The translations under genes were made by a program, and so were the position numbers. DNA of 32,914 bases from positions 1 through 32,914 of the forward strand of contig MPMX01000047.1 in NCBI GenBank assembly GCA_002238725.1, in the 5' to 3' direction. Positions within the stretch are counted from its first letter, which is position 1. Each line of letters starts with the position of its first letter. Shown one piece after another: positions 30,269 to 32,914 of the stretch. The notes beneath the pieces were generated by a model. The model saw only the letters and a list, made by a program, of their open reading frames with translations, had not been told where the DNA came from and did no database searches. This DNA is from Rhodospirillaceae bacterium bin65 (GTDB lineage: Bacteria > Pseudomonadota > Alphaproteobacteria > Bin65).

Positions 30269-31381
30269 TCACGGCCGGGCGTCGGACGCGCCGGCCGGCG
30301 CGTCCGGCCGCAGCAGCTTGATGGCGCCGGGCGGCAGATGCACGCGGACGCTGTCGCCGATAGCGAAGTCCTCCTGCGCGGTCGCGATCAGCGGTCCCGG
30401 CAGCGCGGGGCAATCGACCTGGTAGACGACCGCCGAGCCGACGTAGGTGAATTCGCGCACCGTTCCGTCCAGGGCGTTCGGACCGTCGGCTTCGTCGCCC
30501 GTCTCGCCGGCGCGCCACACGGCAATCTCCTCGGACCGGATGCCGAGCACGACGGTCCTGTCCTCCGGGCGCGCTGTCGCGACATGCAGAACCGCCTCGC
30601 CATCCTCCACCGAAACGGCGAGCGTCCCTTCGGTCGCCGCGCCGTCGCCGACCGTGCCCGGAAACAGGTTCTCGACGCCGAGGAAGTCGGCGACATAAGC
30701 CGATTCGGGCTGTTCCCAGATCGCCTTCGGTTGCGCCGCGCCGGCGACCGTGCCCAGGTTCATCACGACGATCTGGTCGGAGAGGGTGAGCGCCTCCTCC
30801 TGATCGTGGGTCACGAAGATTGAGGTGACGCCGGTCTCGCGCTGGATGCGCTTCAGCTCGAAACGCATCTCGGCGCGCAGCTTTGCGTCGAGATTGGACA
30901 GCGGCTCATCGAGCAGCAGCACGTCCGGCCGGATGACCAGAGCACGGGCCAAGGCCACCCGCTGCTGCTGGCCGCCCGAAAGCTGGCGCGGATAACGCTG
31001 GGCGAGATCGGGCAGGCCGACGAGATCGATCGCCTCGGCGACCCGCGCCGCCGTTTCGCTGCGCGCCACCTTGCGCCGCCGCAGGCCGAAGGCGACGTTG
31101 TCGAACACCGTCATGAACGGAAACAGGGCATAGTTCTGGAAGACGACGCCGAGATTGCGCCGCCAGGGCGGCAGGTCGTCGACCGGCTTCCCGCCGATGC
31201 GCACCTCGCCCTCGTCGAGCGCCGCGAAGCCGGCAATCAGGCGCAGGGTCGTCGTCTTGCCGCAACCGCTGGGGCCGAGCAGGCTGGTGAAGCTGCCGGC
31301 CGGGGCGGTGAAGCTGACGCCCTTCACCGCCCAGAGTTCGTCATACCGTTTCGATACGCCGGAAACCTCGACGTCGGACAT
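30269..31381 (-). CDS. Pot-type ABC importer ATPase (PotA-like)
   Basis: A 370-residue ATPase. Walker A GPSGCGKT (36-43), Q-loop VVFQNYALFP, signature LSGGQQQR (133-140), Walker B VLLLDEPLSNLDAKLR and the switch histidine in FVTHDQEEALTL are complete. The C-terminal third is a TOBE regulatory domain (VVLGIRSEEIAVW and FTYVGSAVVYQV regions). It energises the two permeases encoded next. It begins 53 bases after the binding-protein stop. Confidence 0.93.
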   Translation of the reverse strand: MSDVEVSGVSKRYDELWAVKGVSFTAPAGSFTSLLGPSGCGKTTTLRLIAGFAALDEGEVRIGGKPVDDLPPWRRNLGVVFQNYALFPFMTVFDNVAFGLRRRKVARSETAARVAEAIDLVGLPDLAQRYPRQLSGGQQQRVALARALVIRPDVLLLDEPLSNLDAKLRAEMRFELKRIQRETGVTSIFVTHDQEEALTLSDQIVVMNLGTVAGAAQPKAIWEQPESAYVADFLGVENLFPGTVGDGAATEGTLAVSVEDGEAVLHVATARPEDRTVVLGIRSEEIAVWRAGETGDEADGPNALDGTVREFTYVGSAVVYQVDCPALPGPLIATAQEDFAIGDSVRVHLPPGAIKLLRPDAPAGASDARP

Positions 31382-31434
31382 CGCCCGATCCCGGAACGGA
31401 TCCCGGCGCGGAACGGTACGGCGTTACGCGGCGC

Positions 31435-32487
31435 CTATTTCGCGACGATCTCTTCCTGGAACCGCTTGAGCCAGCCGCCGAGCTTCGCCGCAATCTTGGT
31501 CGCGTCGTAATGGTGCATCCGGGAGATCTGGTCCGGCGTCACCATGTTGTAGACGGTCCCCGACGGGATCGGCACCGTCTTGTTGACCGGAGAATCGCCG
31601 GCTTCCTTGGCGATCCGCGCCTGGTGTTCCGCCGACAGGTAGAAGTTCAGGAACTGCTCGGCCACCTTCTTGTTCTTGCTCGCCTTGGTCACGCAGGCAA
31701 GGTTGACGACGCCGACGCCGCCGTCCTTCGGCCAGGCGAAGCTCAGCGGCACCTTCGGGTCCTTCCTGACGAAGATGTTGAGCATCGGCGCGATCGAGGC
31801 GTCGCCCTGGTTGATCGCCTTCAGGATCTCGAAGATGCGGAACAGCTGCACCCGGTCCTTGATCGTCGCCAGCTTGGCCATGCCCTTGCCGATATCGTCG
31901 ATGCCGCCGCCGTGCAGCTCGGCGATGCGGGTCATCACCAGCGGCGAATAGGACTGGCTGAGCACGGGATAGCCGGGGCGCCCCTTCAGATCCTTGCGGA
32001 ACAGGTCGTTCCACGAGGTCGGCGGCGATTTAAAATGGTCCTTGTTATAGGCGAGGCCGACGCCGAGCACCGTGATCGCCGGGCACATGCCGCCGCCCAG
32101 CGGGTCCTTGGCGAAATCGTAGAGCTGCCCGATGTTGGGGACGTTCGCCTTGTCGACCGGAGCCAGGATGCCTTCGTCCCGCAGGATCGCCATCTGGTGC
32201 ACGGTCAGGAAGACGACATCGGTGCCCTTGCCCTTGGTGGCCTTCACCTTGGACAGCCGCACCGCGGAACGGCCACCGTCGACCACCACCTTGTGGCCGG
32301 TCGCCTTCTCGAACGGCTCGGCTGCGTGCTTTTTCCACTTCGCGCCGTAGCCGCCGCCCCAGACCGAGACGGTAATCGTATCCGCCTGCGCGGCGCCGGC
32401 GCCCAGCCCGAGTCCCAGCGCCCCGAGCGCAATCCATCGCATCCCGCGCCGCGCCCACCGGCCGGCTGTTTCGTCGTTCCTGATCAT
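31435..32487 (-). CDS. Extracellular solute-binding protein of the Pot-type importer
   Basis: A 350-residue periplasmic binding protein of the PotD type. The ATG at 32487 is preceded by AGGAGGAA. A signal peptide (RRGMRWIALGALGLGLG) ends at GAAQA, and the mature protein starts DTITVSVWGGGYGAKWKKHA, the usual first strand. Further family features are EKATGHKVVVDGG, VVFLTVHQMAILRDEGIL, VLGVGLAYNKDHFKSPPTSWNDLF and KKVAEQFLNFYLSAEHQ. It is the first gene of the importer operon (binding protein, ATPase, two permeases, deaminase). The ligand is not predictable; the WGGGYG start is common in clades binding compounds other than polyamines. Confidence 0.9.
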   Translation of the reverse strand: MIRNDETAGRWARRGMRWIALGALGLGLGAGAAQADTITVSVWGGGYGAKWKKHAAEPFEKATGHKVVVDGGRSAVRLSKVKATKGKGTDVVFLTVHQMAILRDEGILAPVDKANVPNIGQLYDFAKDPLGGGMCPAITVLGVGLAYNKDHFKSPPTSWNDLFRKDLKGRPGYPVLSQSYSPLVMTRIAELHGGGIDDIGKGMAKLATIKDRVQLFRIFEILKAINQGDASIAPMLNIFVRKDPKVPLSFAWPKDGGVGVVNLACVTKASKNKKVAEQFLNFYLSAEHQARIAKEAGDSPVNKTVPIPSGTVYNMVTPDQISRMHHYDATKIAAKLGGWLKRFQEEIVAK

Positions 32488-32605
32488 GGCTTCCTCCTCA
32501 TCTGCTGCATCGACCCGAAGCCGATGCCTCGCCGCCGCCATTCAATCGCAGGCAGGTGCAAATTGCCAGCGAAGTCTGATCCGGCATGCGAACGCCGCCA
32601 AACCG

Positions 32606-32914
32606 TCAGCCCACCATGCTGTAGCCGCCGCTGATGCTGAGGACCTGCCCTGTGATCCAGCCTGCGCCGCCCGACCCCAGAAAGACGATGGCGGGCGCGA
32701 CGTCTTCCGGTTTGCCGATGCGCCGCATGGGATACTGCCGCACGATCTTCTCGCGGTTCTTTTCCAGCCAGTCCCGGTCGGTGTGGGCGGTTTCGACATA
32801 GCCGAGCGAGACCGCGTTGACGGTGACGCCCGACGGGCCGAATTCCTTCGCCAGGGATTTGGTGAGCGTGAGGACACCGCCGCGCGACGACGCCGTGATG
32901 GACAGGAACTTCTC
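32606..32914 (-). CDS. Short-chain dehydrogenase/reductase, C-terminal part (gene enters from right edge)
   Basis: The last 102 codons of a minus-strand SDR gene. LTKSLAKEFGPSGVTVNAVSLGYVET, RRIGKPEDVAPAIVFLGSGG and WITGQVLSISGGYSM are the standard end of classical SDRs. The position of the catalytic Y-x-x-x-K, just before GGVLTLTKSLA, reads T-A-S-S-R, so both Tyr and Lys seem replaced. Only a few codons before this are visible, so a local alignment shift cannot be ruled out. It is 118 bases upstream of the binding-protein gene on the same strand and may be part of its operon. Confidence 0.82.
   Translation of the reverse strand, partial: EKFLSITASSRGGVLTLTKSLAKEFGPSGVTVNAVSLGYVETAHTDRDWLEKNREKIVRQYPMRRIGKPEDVAPAIVFLGSGGAGWITGQVLSISGGYSMVG

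Noticed and set aside
1..32914. tRNA or rRNA genes
   Set aside because: No cloverleaf with CCA-type acceptor or GTTCRANNC core, nor rRNA sequence, was noticed by eye on either strand; a dedicated scan could still find one.

Overview
The window is a high-G+C stretch of bacterial chromosome. Its gene content fits an alphaproteobacterium, possibly Rhodospirillales-like: an SSB with a Gly-rich tail, Dpp/Opp and Pot-type ABC importers, a Dnr/NnrR-like regulator beside NnrS, luciferase-like monooxygenases, and many short GC-rich dispersed repeats between genes. This lineage call is inference from content and base composition. It looks like ordinary accessory and catabolic chromosome with one AT-richer island.

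Layout. 1-3911: the ssb gene (its 3' end is outside the window), a GFA-family zinc protein, a DASS/SLC13 anion transporter coupled to a tandem universal stress protein, and a 33-codon relic repeating the end of the GFA gene. 4147-11126 (minus): a peptide-importer cluster running amidase, solute-binding protein, two permeases and a fused double ATPase; the binding-protein gene carries an in-frame amber codon before a well-formed 49-codon tail. 11387-13377: a cysteine-free Crp/Fnr regulator convergent with nnrS, whose upstream region holds a TTGAT-N4-GTCAA box placed exactly as a class II Fnr/Dnr promoter predicts. 13388-16834: an AT-richer accessory island with a RelB/RelE-like toxin-antitoxin pair and its palindromic operator, an IS1-like transposase with an apparently leaderless promoter, three overlapping genes without a clear function (one with a helix-turn-helix), and a small two-gene unit whose ribosome binding site lies in a perfect hairpin. 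16899-17904: a Xre/RES toxin-antitoxin pair, the toxin frame broken at G8/G7 tracts.

18087-22032 (minus): a probable catabolic operon of an alpha/beta hydrolase, a luciferase-like monooxygenase, a histidine/phenylalanine-lyase-fold protein in which the Ala-Ser-Gly that makes the MIO cofactor is Gly-Ala-Gly, and an MmcQ/YjbR protein. 22320-23210: an outer-membrane beta-barrel protein. 23211-27563: a proline-racemase-family gene and an adenosine deaminase set among repeat-rich intergenic DNA. 27492-32487 (minus): a Pot-type ABC importer (binding protein, ATPase, two permeases) ending in a second adenosine deaminase that lacks the usual catalytic glutamate and whose tail is encoded by a dispersed repeat. 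An SDR fragment closes the window.

The best candidates for undescribed biology are the three-gene unit at 14966-16327, the MIO-less lyase operon, and the possibly phase-variable RES toxin.
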